Assembly: GCA_028274465.1 (NCBI GenBank)
Contig: CM051455.1
Coordinates: forward strand, 98,774,365-98,838,364
Reading direction: 5' to 3'
Origin: Plantago ovata
Lineage: Eukaryota > Streptophyta > Magnoliopsida > Lamiales > Plantaginaceae
Length of the DNA stretch: 64,000 bases
Made by a program: the position numbers and the translations under genes. Below, piece by piece: positions 21,931-32,303 of the stretch (positions are counted from its first letter, which is position 1; every line of letters begins with the position of its first letter). Below the pieces are notes generated by a model. It searched no databases. It was not told where the DNA came from and saw only the letters and a list, made by a program, of their open reading frames with translations.

Positions 21931-23730
21931 TACCCCGCTTCCAAGACGATGGCTATGAAGAGCCAAATTAGCTCCTTCGAGCAGAGGTATGATGAGGCTT
22001 TCCACGAGGCCTATGATCGATTCATAGGGTTGCATCATCGATGCCCACATCACGGGTATGATAAAGGTCAGCTTCTCCAATTCTTTTACAATGGTTTACA
22101 TCCCGAGATTCAATCTCATGTGGATAGTATTTGTGGAGGTAGTATGGGGGAGTTGCTTCCTTCTCAAGCTCAAGTGAAGCTGGACATGATGTACCGAAAT
22201 TCCCAAAACCGAAATGTGAGGGCTCGTGTGCTCCAAAAGGAGCAAAGAGGTGAGGCCAAGGTAGTGGTAGAACAAGATGCCTTCGATGGGTTCACCCATG
22301 AAGTGAAGCAAGCTTTAAGGCAAAGCGTTCCTTCTCCTTCTACGGACGTTTGTGGTGTGTGCAAGAACTATGGGCACCCGGCCTATTTATGTCGTTCTGA
22401 ATTTGCTAGAGAGCAATATATCACGAACAATGTCCGTCAAGAAGTGTATGCTGCTGAGGGAGAGCAAGTAGTTGGAGATGTGAACTACGGGCAAGGATAT
22501 GGCAATATGAGGCCACAAAACCGTGGGGGACAAGGACCACGAGGTGGGTACCAGAATCAAGGCAACCGTGGTTATGTCCACAAGCCGGACCAATATGCCT
22601 ATGGTCCACATCAAGATCGAAGCCGTCTCAGCTATGGGAACAACTGGTATGAAGGAGCACCACCTTCTAATCCTACACCTCCACCTCAGGTTGCTAGTTC
22701 GGGACCGCAAGGTGGAGGGGTGCTCCCTTCTCCTCTTGTCTCTTCTCTCAACGATCTTGTGTTGAGGACGAATAAGTTTATGGAGCATTACTATCGTAAT
22801 GAAGCTACTAACAATCAGCGGTTTGAGAAGCTTGAGGCTAGTAGTAGCAACCTCCATAAGAAGTTGCAAGAGTTGATAGATCGGGGGGCTAGTAGAGAGC
22901 AAGGGAAGTTTCCCGGGAACACGGAGAAGGCTATGGCCATAACCGTGGTGACTGATTTGCCCGTGGAGATCACGGTTGTGAGAGACAATGCACGAGTTGA
23001 GGTGCCAAGTTGCAAGATAACTGAAACTTGCAAGGTGAGTGAGGAGGTCGAGACTCCTAAGGTGGTTATGGAAGAGGAAGTTGTCGCACAATCTGATGCG
23101 ATAGTTGAAGAGGTGAAAGAAAACTCATCGTCTGAGGATGAGATGGTGGATATGGTGGAAGTACCCATCCAAGAGAGCTTCGATGTTGAAATCGGCTTGG
23201 GGAAGAAGGACGGAATAGTGGCAACTCTAGACACGGGAGCGGGTGTGAATGTTATAGCCTTGAACGTGTATGAAGAGTCGGGTTTGTCTGGCTTGAGACC
23301 TATGAAATGCATGGTGCAATTAGCGGATGGGTCCATGAAAAAGCCGTTGGGTGTGATTGAGAACTTGGTGGTGAGGGTTGCCGGTGTAGAGGTGAAGACT
23401 AATTTCATCGTTATGCCTACATCTTCTGTTAAGCTCAAAGATGTGGTTCTCTTGGGCAGAGCCTTCATCAACAAAGTGCATATGGTCATAGACATGTATC
23501 GACGAACATGTCACTTTGAGGTAATTGGCAAGTAACACACGTTGCGAGCCATTGTTAATTCATGTGCTTATGTTGATACTAACGAACTTGTAGGATTTTT
23601 TGGTCCACTTTATGTTCGTCAAGATGTGCAGGGAATTTATGCTTTGAGAGGCAATTGGAGGGGGAAGTCTAGTACCCGAGGCAAAATCAATTCCGCATTA
23701 GTTGTGAAGAGTCGAGCCAACGACTTTTAA
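21931..23730 (+). pseudogene. Element A Gag-protease, second part (intact protease active site; one stop near the end)
   Basis: Continues 15168-15713 in phase. Gag core end (FMERYYPASKT, RCPHHGYDKGQLLQFFYNGL), one CX2CX4HX4C knuckle CGVCKNYGHPAYLC near 22350, a Gly/Gln/Tyr-rich linker, an acidic stretch and then a retropepsin domain with ATLDTGAGVNVIALNVY (23221 onwards) and VVLLGRAFI, both in good order. The frame reaches TAA at 23533-23535; B has CAA at the same place, so C to T likely made this stop. Beyond it the frame stays open to TAA at 23728-23730. Gag and protease are therefore nearly complete while polymerase is absent. Product would be Gag particles plus processing activity, in the cytoplasm by family analogy. 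Confidence 0.87.
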
Positions 23731-23760
23731 ACGAAGGCGCTTCTCGGGAGGCAACCCGAG
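23726..23760 (+). promoter_or_regulatory. Heptamer TTTAAAC plus 10-nt spacer plus hairpin at the Gag-protease end
   Basis: TTTAAAC at 23726-23732 overlaps the final stop. Ten bases later comes CTCGGG-AGGCAA-CCCGAG (23743-23760). In B the heptamer (19095-19101), 10-nt spacing and loop AGGCAA are the same while the stem is TCCGGG/CCCGGA, a paired change. This arrangement resembles a -1 frameshift signal, but A carries one extra T and the reading phase does not fit a simple slip here. Function unknown. Confidence 0.55.
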
Positions 23761-24572
23761 GTTGTAGGTACTTGCATATAGATTAGGAGCACGTTTAAAT
23801 TTTGTTTCGTTGATTAGACAAGGTTTTTGGGGTGAAAAATTAGCAAAAGTTGAAAAAAAATGGATTTGGGAGCTCCAGGTTGAAAAAAAAATTAGCACTT
23901 GTGCATCAAAGCTCCCCACTTCGTTTTTTTTTCCTCCATTGCCGATTTAACACCCCCAAAAATCTCAATCTCTCTCAATTCTCCACCAATTCTTGCAATC
24001 TTGTGCACTTTACAAAGCCCATCACCCCCTCTATCATCTAAACCGATCAAATTTCACGTTTGAAGCATCCATAACAAGGAATCAAAGGTATCTCTCATGA
24101 ACCCTAACTTTCTTGAATTTGGGATTTTATCTTAATTAGCTTCAATTGTGTTATTCATTGGTGAATTAGAGTTTGATGATGATTGTTGAGCATGTTTCTT
24201 ACTAGATGTGATGTCTAAATTCGAATTTTGCTCCTCTTGATTTATGATGAATTCTATTGCTCGAAATATTGCTATATAATTGTTTGATGATTGTTAGCCT
24301 TGAATTTGAGTTATGTTATGATTATGGTGATGTTGTGATAGCATGAGAATGGGTTGGATTGGTTGGGTAATTCAATTGGAGAGTTTGTTTGCTTGGTTTA
24401 GATTCGTATGGATTTATCGTAACGAAGTGTTAAAGCTTCTCGATTTGTTCATATGAACTTTAGCAAGCCCTCAAACTCACTATGAGATTACTTGAGTGAG
24501 TATTGGAGTCTAGGAGTCAAGTTTAATTCTCATGGTCTCTTGAAGTTATCTAATAAGATTATTCTAAGTACA
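23761..24572 (+). other. Element A spacer between protease and extra ORF
   Basis: About 0.8 kb with no ORF of substance. It contains A/T-rich and CT-rich stretches (23850-24060) typical of an untranslated leader. In autonomous Athila elements RT, RNase H and integrase would lie here. I searched translated frames for FVDD/YVDD-type, TDASxxG and HPQTxGQ motifs and found none. Confidence 0.65.
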
Positions 24573-25893
24573 ATGGCATCGAGAAGAACCAAGAGATCAA
24601 GGGGAGAAGGGACCTCGAGTGCCCAACAAACGGCCACACCCGGCGAGTATCGCCAATCGGGGAGGCAAGGCAATTCGAAGCGAGTTTCCATGCCCACAAG
24701 CACACGTACATTTCTGAGAGGAGCATTCGCTTCACGGCTGGTGAGAGCGAGTTGGATGGTGTCAGAGAGCTCAACAAGCTCATTACTGAGCGAGGGTGGA
24801 AGTACTATGGCGAGGTCATGCCAAATTGGGACCAAGCAGTAGTGGAGGGCTTCTACATTGCCTTCACGGACTACAATGAACGGACCGGTGAGGTTCCCGT
24901 CCGCGGTGTTGGGGTCAAGTTTACTCCTTTGAGCATCACTAGCTTCATTATGCGATTGGATAGGCCACTGGCACGGGATCCAAACCGCCAGCCTACATCC
25001 AATGAGAGATTTGATCCCGCGGAGCTCTATGTCTACAACCGGGAGTTTGATCATTACCCCATGGAGATACTGAATGGCATTACCGTGGAAGATTTTGAAT
25101 TGCCTGATGAACCACCCCGGATTTTGCGCCACAACGATCTCTCCTTCGAGGCAAGGATGATGTTGAAGTTCGTTCAAGCCAATCTGATTCCTAGCACACA
25201 TGATTCTGAGGTTCAGTCCTATTACGGAGTCTTAGTCCATGCTTTCCTGCATGATTTGCCTCTCACTCCTGGCATCGTCATCTTCGAGGAATTCAAGCGC
25301 CGCCGTAATACAAACCGGAAGCTTGCCTTTGGTAACTTGATCACGGGCATGTGCAAGGAGGCCGGAGTTCCCGACCTCGTACTGGACAAGAAGCCAAAGA
25401 AATCCATCAACATCGATACGTACAATGAGATGTTCGGGACTTGGTGCATTTAGCAAGGAGAACCCATGCAACCAAGAGTTACGCGCCATGTGACACCTCC
25501 TCCACCTCCACCTACGGCCGGACAGGGAAGCTTCGACTTCTCGGAGTTCAACCAGATCTTGGTCGATCAGTTTGGGAACTTCCAAACCACCATGTTGGAG
25601 GCTCAGTCGACCCAGCTTACCAGCAATTCCGGGGATTTGAGGAGCGCGAAGACAAGAGGTGGGAGGACTTCCGTGTGATGGAGGGGCAGCGTTGGGATGA
25701 TTTCCAAGGGCGTGTAGATCAGCGTTGGGAAGTCGCTCGAGTAGAGGACACTAGGCGTTGGAGAGCCCACCAGGAGGAGATGATGAACCGCCATGATGCC
25801 CTAGCTCGCCGAATTCCGGGGTATCCTTTCTATGATCAGATCGGTGGTAGTGGGAGTGCCTTTCCTAACACCCCCTACGACCCCTTCTCCTAG
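24573..25893 (+). pseudogene. Element A extra ORF, similar to the 'putative plant transposon protein' (Transposase_32-like) domain
   Basis: Start ATG 24573 (ASRRTKRSRGEGTSS, a basic nuclear-signal-like N-terminus). After a frameshift near 24650-24675 the core reads ELNKLITERGWKYYGEVMPN, VVEGFYIAFTDYNERTGEVP and VRGVGVKFTPLSIT, followed by a Pro-rich segment and a Trp/Glu/Arg-rich, probably helical tail (KRWEDFRVMEGQRWDDFQGR). Lesions: the frameshift noted, TAG at 25451-25453 and a second frameshift near 25620. The core pattern (aromatic-rich helix, FY, VRG, hydrophobic IxxF) is what I recall for the plant transposon domain found in Athila-type elements downstream of pol; the match is from memory, not a search. 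Function unknown. A more diverged relative is at 42985-43952. Confidence 0.6.
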
Positions 25894-27742
25894 AGACACC
25901 AGCCGACAGATTTGGTTGTATGATGTTGTGACTTATGACTCTTGTACTCTTAGTTTGCTTTTGTAGTTGTGGCCTGTGTGCCTTTTGTCGTGATTCGTTT
26001 AGTCTAGTGAAGCGCTTGGAAGGGCCAAGCGAAGCGCTTGGAAGGGCCAAGCGAAGCGCTTGGAAGGGCCAAGCGGTCCGCTTGAATCTTCAGTAAATCA
26101 AAAAGTTTACTGGAATTTCAAGAGGACCGCTTGGCTCCCGCCAAGCGGTCCGCCTGGACCCTGTACCCAGATTTTCCTCGTTTTTTCCATTCTTCTCAGC
26201 TTTGTGCACCCGTTTTCACATGTTTCTTGAGTCCTTTCAGGTACTACTCATATATAGGAGATTGGACACGAACCTTTATCTCAGGGAAGTGTACTTTCAA
26301 TCCAATTTTTCCTTTTCATTCAACTTTTCTTTGCTCGAGGACGAGCAAAAGTTTAGGTTTGGGGAGGGGGTATTGGATTTTCAGTACTATATGCTTGTGT
26401 GGTTCGTACATGCCTGATTTTACTCAAGTTCATGTGATTTGTCGTGTTTTTTTCAAATTTTTGCATGCATATCATCCATAGATTAGTTGTTGCACGTTGT
26501 GTATGGAGTTTATTGCCAAGTCTTTTGAACTTTTTTATTGAGTAGACTAAGTGTTTATGACCATTGATCATATGTTGCATCACTTTGCAAGTAGTTTGAG
26601 GCTTGTCTCGCTTGGTTTGTCACATTCGCATGTGCACTAGTTAAGCTTAGTCGTCTCGACATCACCTTGAGTGGTGTTTCTTCTGCTGCGGTTCACGATG
26701 GCCTTATGAAATGATGCACGTTTGAGTCTATGGTTGTAACCCGTGTAATTATGTACGTAAGAGGCGACAAGTTCTTCACCTCGATTAGAGATTGCCAAAT
26801 GCCTAGGACGGAGGTAGTGTGAGGTGTGTGATTCCTTGTATTAAACCTATTCTATCGAATAGGTTTGGGGAGGGGGTTACGTTGTTATACTTGTCTTTCG
26901 TCTTGAGTCGTTGTAGATTTTTCTTAGCTTTATTTTTCTTTTGTTTTGTGTCCCAACCTATTCTCTCGAATAGGTTTGGGGAGGTGTTTTTCACACTTAG
27001 TACTGCTGCTTGCACCTATATAAAAAAAAAAAAGAGAAAGAGAAAAAAGAAAAGAAAAAGAAAAGAAAAAGAAATATAAAAAAAAAGAGAAAAGAAAAAA
27101 AAAAGAAAGAAAATAAAGAATAAGACCCAAAAGCAAAAGAAGGGTCGTTGCAAGCCAAAAGCAGTCTCGTAGTGTCAAGTGTCATGTAAATATTTTGTCC
27201 TTGTGAAGTATCGAGTTGTAAATTCTATCTTTCGTTTCGTGTCGCCTTTGTCCAAGGCCTGTTTTTGACCACCCTCGTCTTGCTATTCAAGAAGTGGTTG
27301 AAAGAGGCTCATTCTTGAGAGTCTGGGTAGAATAGGGGAGTGTTATCTTTCTAAGGGAACCCTCCTTCGTTTGATGAGAGCCAGTATTGGTTTGCCCTCT
27401 CTTGAGGAAAAGTCTCGCTTGGTGAACAGTTGTAAGCCCTCGGTTTCATAGGCACGGGGCAATTGTAGTATGATAACATACATCATTGTGTCGTCACTGA
27501 CCAGGTCCAGGTAGAAGATGTTACGAGAGACTCCTTTGTTTAACCAAGTGCACATGAGAATGTGTATATTCGCAATCGAGGCATTCTTCAACCTACTTGC
27601 ATGTCATGCTCATTTGGTTTTGTTCATAATCATTTGGTAGATTCAATAGATTAGTTCACTTTACTTGGCATGAGACTCCTTTTGTGTTGCATTTTGGATA
27701 GTTTGTTGCTTGAGGACAAGCAAAGGTTTGGTTTGGGGAGTT
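25894..27742 (+). other. Element A non-coding tail with hairpin/polypurine cassettes
   Basis: Contains the dyad array 26009-26155; hairpin TTGCTCG-AGGA-CGAGCAA (26331-26348) followed by AGGTTTGGGGAGGGGG; AACCTATTC/GAATAGGTT hairpins at 26844-26865 (then TTGGGGAGGGGG) and 26955-26976 (then TTGGGGAGG), 111 bp apart; a purine-rich run 27015-27125; TTGCTTG-AGGA-CAAGCAA (27706-27723) and the polypurine-like TTTGGTTTGGGGAG against the 3' LTR. No ORF worth keeping. Confidence 0.85.
26009..26155. repeat. Internal GCG-N3-CGC dyad array of element A
   Basis: Repeated AAGCGCTTGGAAGGGCC units (three in a row, about 21 bp period) and CCAAGCGGTCCGCTT units on both sides of 26070-26155. Same motif family as the LTR array but placed after the extra ORF. 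E has a comparable internal array in the same relative place (49233-49365), C at 42205-42265. Confidence 0.8.
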
Positions 27743-29146
27743 TGATGAACGTATTTTTGACGCGTTCATCTTGTCTTTTTTACCTTCTTTTGCTATCTTT
27801 TAGCCTTGTTTCTTGGTTAGTCTTGTAGAATAGTGTCACGTTTATTGTTTTCTGCATTTCCAGGCAATTAGGAACGAAATGGCGTTTTTGGAGCTAAAAA
27901 CGAGCTTTTTTGATAGAAAATGGCCCCGTTGAAGTTCCTTGATCTCCACGGCTTGTTCGTGAGTGTTTGAGCATCAATAATCATTGAGAAGGATGAGTCC
28001 AAGGCACCCGAGGGCCGTACGAGGGTAAAAAGATTGAGTTCGAAGACAAAAATCTGCCCAGGAGCCAAGCTAAGCGCCTGGAATAGTGAAGCGCTCCGCT
28101 TCATTTTCCAGGAGTTTTGGCACAGCAGCCAAGCGAAGCGCTTGGAGGGACCAAGTGCTTCGCTTGCCAAGCGCTCCGCTTGGCCTCTCCAAGCGGTCCG
28201 CTTGGCAGCGGTTACGTTTTCGGATTTTCCTTCTTAAATCTGATCTTCAGTTACTTTTTCCATACTTTTGAACATTGGCTTCGTTTTGGCAGAGCTCCTA
28301 AGCCCCAAAACTCAGAGAAAACTCAGATTACATTGTATTTTAGATTGGATTAAAGGTTTTGGCATAGGATTGCATCCATTGTTTCATCTACGGAGAGGTT
28401 TTCATCAATACCCACCGATTAGTGACAGCTTGGTGGTAACATTGTATCACTATCTCTTGTCTAGTAGTTTGATTTGATGTATTCTATTTACAATTCATAT
28501 GATTTGATGTCTATGTTGATGAATATGAGTAGCTAAATCCTTTGTGTTGGTGGTAGAATGTAGAATATGCATGCTATGGGTTATGTTTATGCTTACATGA
28601 GGTTGTGAGTCAATCTTGCTGCAAATTCCTTCATATGATTCTTAGTTGCCTATAAAATATATTCGAATTGAGTATAGTGACAAACTCGTTGGTCAATGAA
28701 AGCTATAAGATTGTATGTTAGAGATTTGCAGCATGCTAGATAAATGGTGTTAGTGACAAGCACCTCTAAATTATTGATAGTGACCTTTCATGATGTGTGT
28801 CTTGAAAGTTACCTATACGAGTTGCTTAGCAGACTTGATCGAAGGTTTTACGCACTGAACTTGTGAGCATATTCGTAACCCATGCATGTGTATTTGATTT
28901 CTACCACCAACCGTTTTCCAAACTTGATTACAACAATCTGATTTCTCGTTGCTTTGTTCTAAGAAAACAATTCTATAAACACTTGAACACGTTGTCTGAA
29001 ATAACTAGCAAAAACCACAAACAAAGCCACGTTAGGTCCCGAGAGAACGACACTCGGGGACAACTTGCCATTGCACTCTAGTTTGTGTAGTGATAAGTGT
29101 TCTTTGGCTATTAAACAAATTTAATTGGTGAAAAACGACATCATCA
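27743..29146 (+). repeat. Element A 3' LTR
   Basis: 1404 bp; TGATGA to TCATCA, followed by target duplication GGACT (29147-29151). Near-identical to 13606-15023 apart from scattered substitutions and the dyad unit difference at 28130-28200. Confidence 0.92.
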
Positions 29147-29151
29147 GGACT

Positions 29152-29725
29152 CTCAATGAGATGATACAAGAAACCTTGGAAAAGGTTAGGCTTATCCGAG
29201 ACCGATTGAGAACTGCTCAAAGTCGACAAAAGAGTTACGCTGATAACCGTAGGCGAGATTTGGAGTTCGAAGTTGGTGATTTTGTCTTTCTCAAGCTATC
29301 TCCGAGAAAGGGAATTGTTCGTATGGGCCGTAGAGCTAAACTGAACCCTCGGTATGTAGGACCATACGAGATCATTGAGAGAGTTGGCATTGTGGCTTAT
29401 GGGTTGCAACTACCCACTACTATTACTGGGATTCACAATGTCTTCCATGTATCTCAACTGAAGAAGTACTATCCTGACCCGTCGCACGTGATTCAACCCG
29501 AGGAGGTGACTATTGAGGAGGATTTTGTCTTATGTGGAGTAACCGGTTCGTATTCTAGACCAAAAGGTGCAACAACTCCGTAATAGGCAAATCAAGCAAG
29601 TAAAGGTTCTGTGGCGAAACCATCAGTACGAGGAGGCAACCTGGGAAAGCGAGGATGACATGCGTCGGCAGTATCCCGAGTTCTTCAACTTTTCAGGTGC
29701 AAATTTGGGGACCAAATTCCTTTAA
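29152..29725 (+). pseudogene. Chromovirus integrase C-terminus and chromodomain
   Basis: Continues the integrase of 13187-13605: LNEMIQETLEKVRLIRDRLR, SYADNRRRDLEFEVGDFVFL (GPY/F-type DNA-binding region including YVGPYEI) and FHVSQLKKYYPD. A frameshift between about 29545 and 29575 ends that frame at 29581-29583. In the next frame a chromodomain follows (LRNRQIKQVKVLWRNHQYEE, then ATWESEDDMRRQYPEFF) ending with a Gly-Thr-Lys-Phe tail and TAA at 29723-29725. Chromodomains direct integration to particular histone marks in this lineage, which is established for chromoviruses. The conserved aromatic/Trp-Glu core residues look intact. Confidence 0.9.
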
Positions 29726-29736
29726 GGGGGGAAGAG
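29724..29736 (+). promoter_or_regulatory. Chromovirus polypurine tract
   Basis: AAGGGGGGAAGAG lies between the chromodomain stop (which it overlaps) and the LTR start TGTAAC. It is the expected plus-strand primer position. Confidence 0.88.
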
Positions 29737-32303
29737 TGTAACACCCCATCTTTTTTTAATTATTTATTTATTATTTTATTATTTAATTATTTAATTTAAT
29801 TAATTAATTATCGAAGTAAATTATTTATTCGGTAATTATTTAATTATTTTCGCGTAAACGAGTTCGTTTCGTTACGTTTGGACCGAGCCTGAAAGACTGG
29901 ACATTTCTGACTTCTTTTGGCCCATTTATGTGGCCCAGTCAACTTGGCCCGTTGACCGGCCCATCTGACTTTTAACCCTAACCCTAACCATTACCCCATC
30001 TTCTTTCCTCATTCTTTCACTTGTCGTCAAACAAAGAAAGAGAGAACGAGAGAAGCAAAGAAAGAAAGAAAGAAAGAAAGAAAGAAAAAGAGAGAGAGAA
30101 GAAGAGAGGAAGAACCGCGGCTGCTGCTCCTTCCGTCCGTTCGCCGCCGTCAGCTCCGGTCAGTTCGTCGCCGCCGCCGTTCGCGATGTTCGTTCGCGCC
30201 GCCCTCTGTTCCGTTCTGCTGGCGCGCGCCGCCCGATCCCGTTCGAGTCGCGCCGCCCTTCGTCAGTGTTCCGCCATGCCGGTCTGCACCGCCGTTTCAG
30301 CCGTTCCGTTCGCCGCCGACCTTGCTCTGTCGATCCGCTCCGATCGCGGTCTCGATTCCGGTAAGCTTGCACGGTTTGATTTGTTTTTGTTGCTGAAATC
30401 GGATCTTGTTTAGGATCTCGATTTTGATCTTTTTACCTCCGTTGATTCGCAATCAAGCTGCTTGGCTTTGTTCGTTGTTTGGTCCCGATTTCAGATCTAC
30501 CCCGGTGAGTTTTAGTTCGGCCGTGATAGGGTTCGTTTTGATCCAAATCGGATTGAATCTCGTTTAATTCCTTTCTGTTTTTGGTTTCGCAACTCACTTG
30601 ATTCCTTTTCCGTTCGAAGGTAATCTCGATTTCCTTTCTGTTTCTTTCCGATTTACAGTTCGTATTTCTGTTTTGGACTTCTTGCCCCTGGACCGTTTTA
30701 CCCTTGTACAATCTGGCCATGCTATTTTGATTCGAACTGAGAACCGGGACTTAGGATTTGTTAGATTGTTGTTGATGTTGTTGGACTTGTTTTGTTGTTG
30801 ACCTCGTATGTTGACCGTATTGATTTTTGTTGACTTCGAAAAGGACTGACTGGACTTTAGTGGTATTAATCTGAACCTTGTGGACTGTTTTGGGATGTTT
30901 GAAATCTTACAGGACCCTTTTGCAATTAAGCTTTGACCGTAGTTGACTGACAGAGGACTATCTTATAAACCTTTTTATTCTGTGGGGACTGATATGTATG
31001 TTTGGAAATCTGCTGGACTTGTTTGTACTTTCTGATTTCAAAAGGGGTCTTTTTGCAATTTACCACTGAGGGTATTTTAGTAATTTCCAGAGACTGAAAA
31101 CTGAAAGAGTATTTTTTCTGAAAACGTTTCAACTTAGTTTCTGCTTTTGTACTTTAGTAGTGACTTGATTTGCTAGCCTAGTTGGTTAGGTTCTTGCTTG
31201 ACTAACGTAGAGGTCCCGAGTTCGAACCCCGTCTTTACCAATATTTTTCCTTCCGTTCGTTCGACTTCTAAAGTGTAATTAGTTACTTTCTCTTTAGGTT
31301 CTCCGTTGTTCGATAACTCTTATGCTCACTGCTCGTTGGAGACTTTTACTTGCGAGTTAAGGTGAGTGTTCACCCCTAAACTTATCTATTTGCGAAAAAC
31401 TGGAAGGATATGTGGCTATCTGTATCTATTACTATATATACTGTTTTACTGTAAGCTTCCGCGTAAAAGTAACTAAACCCTAAGTATGACTATTTACTTT
31501 CTTTGTTTATTGCTACTCTGTTCTGAATTAACTTTCCTGCAGGAACACTTCTCGGTGTTTGATTATCTGTATCTGTTTGTTCTGTATCTGTTCTGTCTGT
31601 TTCTGTGTGACCGGTCGATTAGGTCGTAATTAGGTAGCCTTGGATAGTAGAGGACTATCGGGTTTGCTTGATTATTGCCTAGTCTAATCCCTTTTAGGCG
31701 CGAGGCAGAAGTCGCTAAGGTCTATTAGGGTCGTAGGTTCTGTTTCCCCAAAGTACACGGGGGTTTCTGTTTTTGTCCGGAGTTGTGCACCCTCTGGAGG
31801 GAGTTATAAGGGCAATCTGGGAGTGGGAGTAACAAGGCGGGTTGCACCAACGGTCTTCAACTTATCTGTTCTGTTTTTCTGTTATGTGATCTGTTATGTT
31901 TGTTTATCTGCTGAAAAGGATTTTGATTTCAAAAACTGTTTACTTTCTGTTTGTTAACTTAGAACCTCACTGAGATCCTTTATCTCACACTCTCTTTGTT
32001 TTCAAAATTCCTTCCTTCCAGATACGGCTGAGGATATTCGCGAGTAGGATGCCAGCGACTGAGAGAAGGGTCTGGGATGTCTTTGGGGTTTTGTTTATTT
32101 CAAAATAAGAAGATGAACTTTTACTGTCTTCAACAGTTGTTATTCTTTTGATTTCAAAGTTACCGTTGGATATTTACTTGATTCTGTTAGCGCTGTGCGC
32201 GTCAAATATTATTTTGGCATTTATTGCCGACCGTTGCTTTTAAAGTTATTTCGGATTCTCTCTTTCAAGAAATTATTTTGTTTTTAAAACCGATACCGTT
32301 ACA
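29737..32303 (+). repeat. Chromovirus 3' LTR
   Basis: Start TGTAACACCCC and inferred end GTTACA (32298-32303) form a 6-bp inverted repeat; length 2567 bp. If the end is right the flanking duplication would be ACATA (32304-32308), which cannot be checked because the 5' end is off-window. Contents: AT-rich start, two telo-box-like AACCCTAACCCTAACC units (29975-29990), a GA/GAAA-rich microsatellite (30030-30110), a CCG-rich block (30115-30350) that makes chance ORFs, a tRNA-like segment (31170-31238) and otherwise plain T-rich sequence. No gene seen. Confidence 0.8.
31170..31238 (+). other. tRNA/SINE-head-like segment inside the chromovirus LTR
   Basis: A-box-like TAGCCTAGTTGG and B-box-like GTTCGAACC are spaced as in tRNA-derived Pol III promoters. 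The D-arm GCCT/AGGT pairs, but I cannot form a convincing anticodon arm or acceptor stem and the T-arm is poor. I read it as a tRNA-derived relic (as in SINE heads) and not a functional tRNA. Confidence 0.45.

Larger units (their letters stand above)
13606..29146 (+). mobile_element. Element A: Athila-related TR-GAG-type retrotransposon without pol, interrupted by element B
   Basis: LTRs at 13606-15023 and 27743-29146 begin TGATGA and end TCATCA and are flanked by GGACT (13601-13605 and 29147-29151). The primer site is tRNA-Asp type. The interior, without B, holds gag-protease, a hairpin region, a broken extra ORF (24573-25893) and a long tail with hairpins and polypurine tracts. I find no reverse transcriptase, RNase H or integrase motif on either strand, so it must borrow them. 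Terminal-repeat elements with only Gag (TR-GAG) are a known plant class; assignment to Athila rests on Gag similarity to B and C, the tRNA-Asp primer and the tail shared with the pol-bearing fragment E. Confidence 0.88.
1..32303 (+). mobile_element. Tekay-like chromovirus (Ty3/Gypsy), 5' part outside window, split by two nested insertions
   Basis: The element is read as four blocks: 1-622 (gag), 10860-13605 (protease, RT, RNase H, integrase), 29152-29725 (integrase end and chromodomain) and 29737-32303 (3' LTR). Removing Copia-1 (623-10854) and element A (13606-29146) with one copy of each target duplication restores continuous Gypsy protein. The C-terminal chromodomain ending in a GTKF-like tail, the polypurine tract AAGGGGGGAAGAG and an LTR beginning TGTAACACCCC are typical of plant Tekay/Del chromoviruses, which is family knowledge. 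The 5' LTR and the start of gag are not in the window, so neither LTR divergence nor the target duplication can be read. It is dead: it has in-frame stops, a protease D-S-G changed to D-P-G, an RT motif D to Y change, an RNase H D to N change and an integrase deletion. Confidence 0.85.

Noticed and set aside
22387..23495. Long minus-strand frames opposite element A gag-protease (234 and 226 codons)
   Set aside because: Shadows of a recognisable plus-strand Gag-protease with zinc knuckle and D-T-G-A site.
23726..23760. Proven programmed -1 frameshift site
   Set aside because: Heptamer phase does not fit the Gag-protease frame in A and no downstream pol exists; reported only as a candidate structure.
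29975..29990. Interstitial telomere
   Set aside because: Only about two and a half units and of CCCTAA form, whereas the usual plant telomere is CCCTAAA; better read as telo-box-like promoter motif.
30021..30413. 130-codon ORF rich in Arg, Ser and Ala
   Set aside because: Made by the GA-rich and CCG-rich block of the chromovirus LTR; no homology pattern and an equally open opposite strand.
31170..31238. Functional tRNA gene
   Set aside because: A and B boxes are present but no acceptor or anticodon stem can be formed; kept only as a tRNA-like relic.
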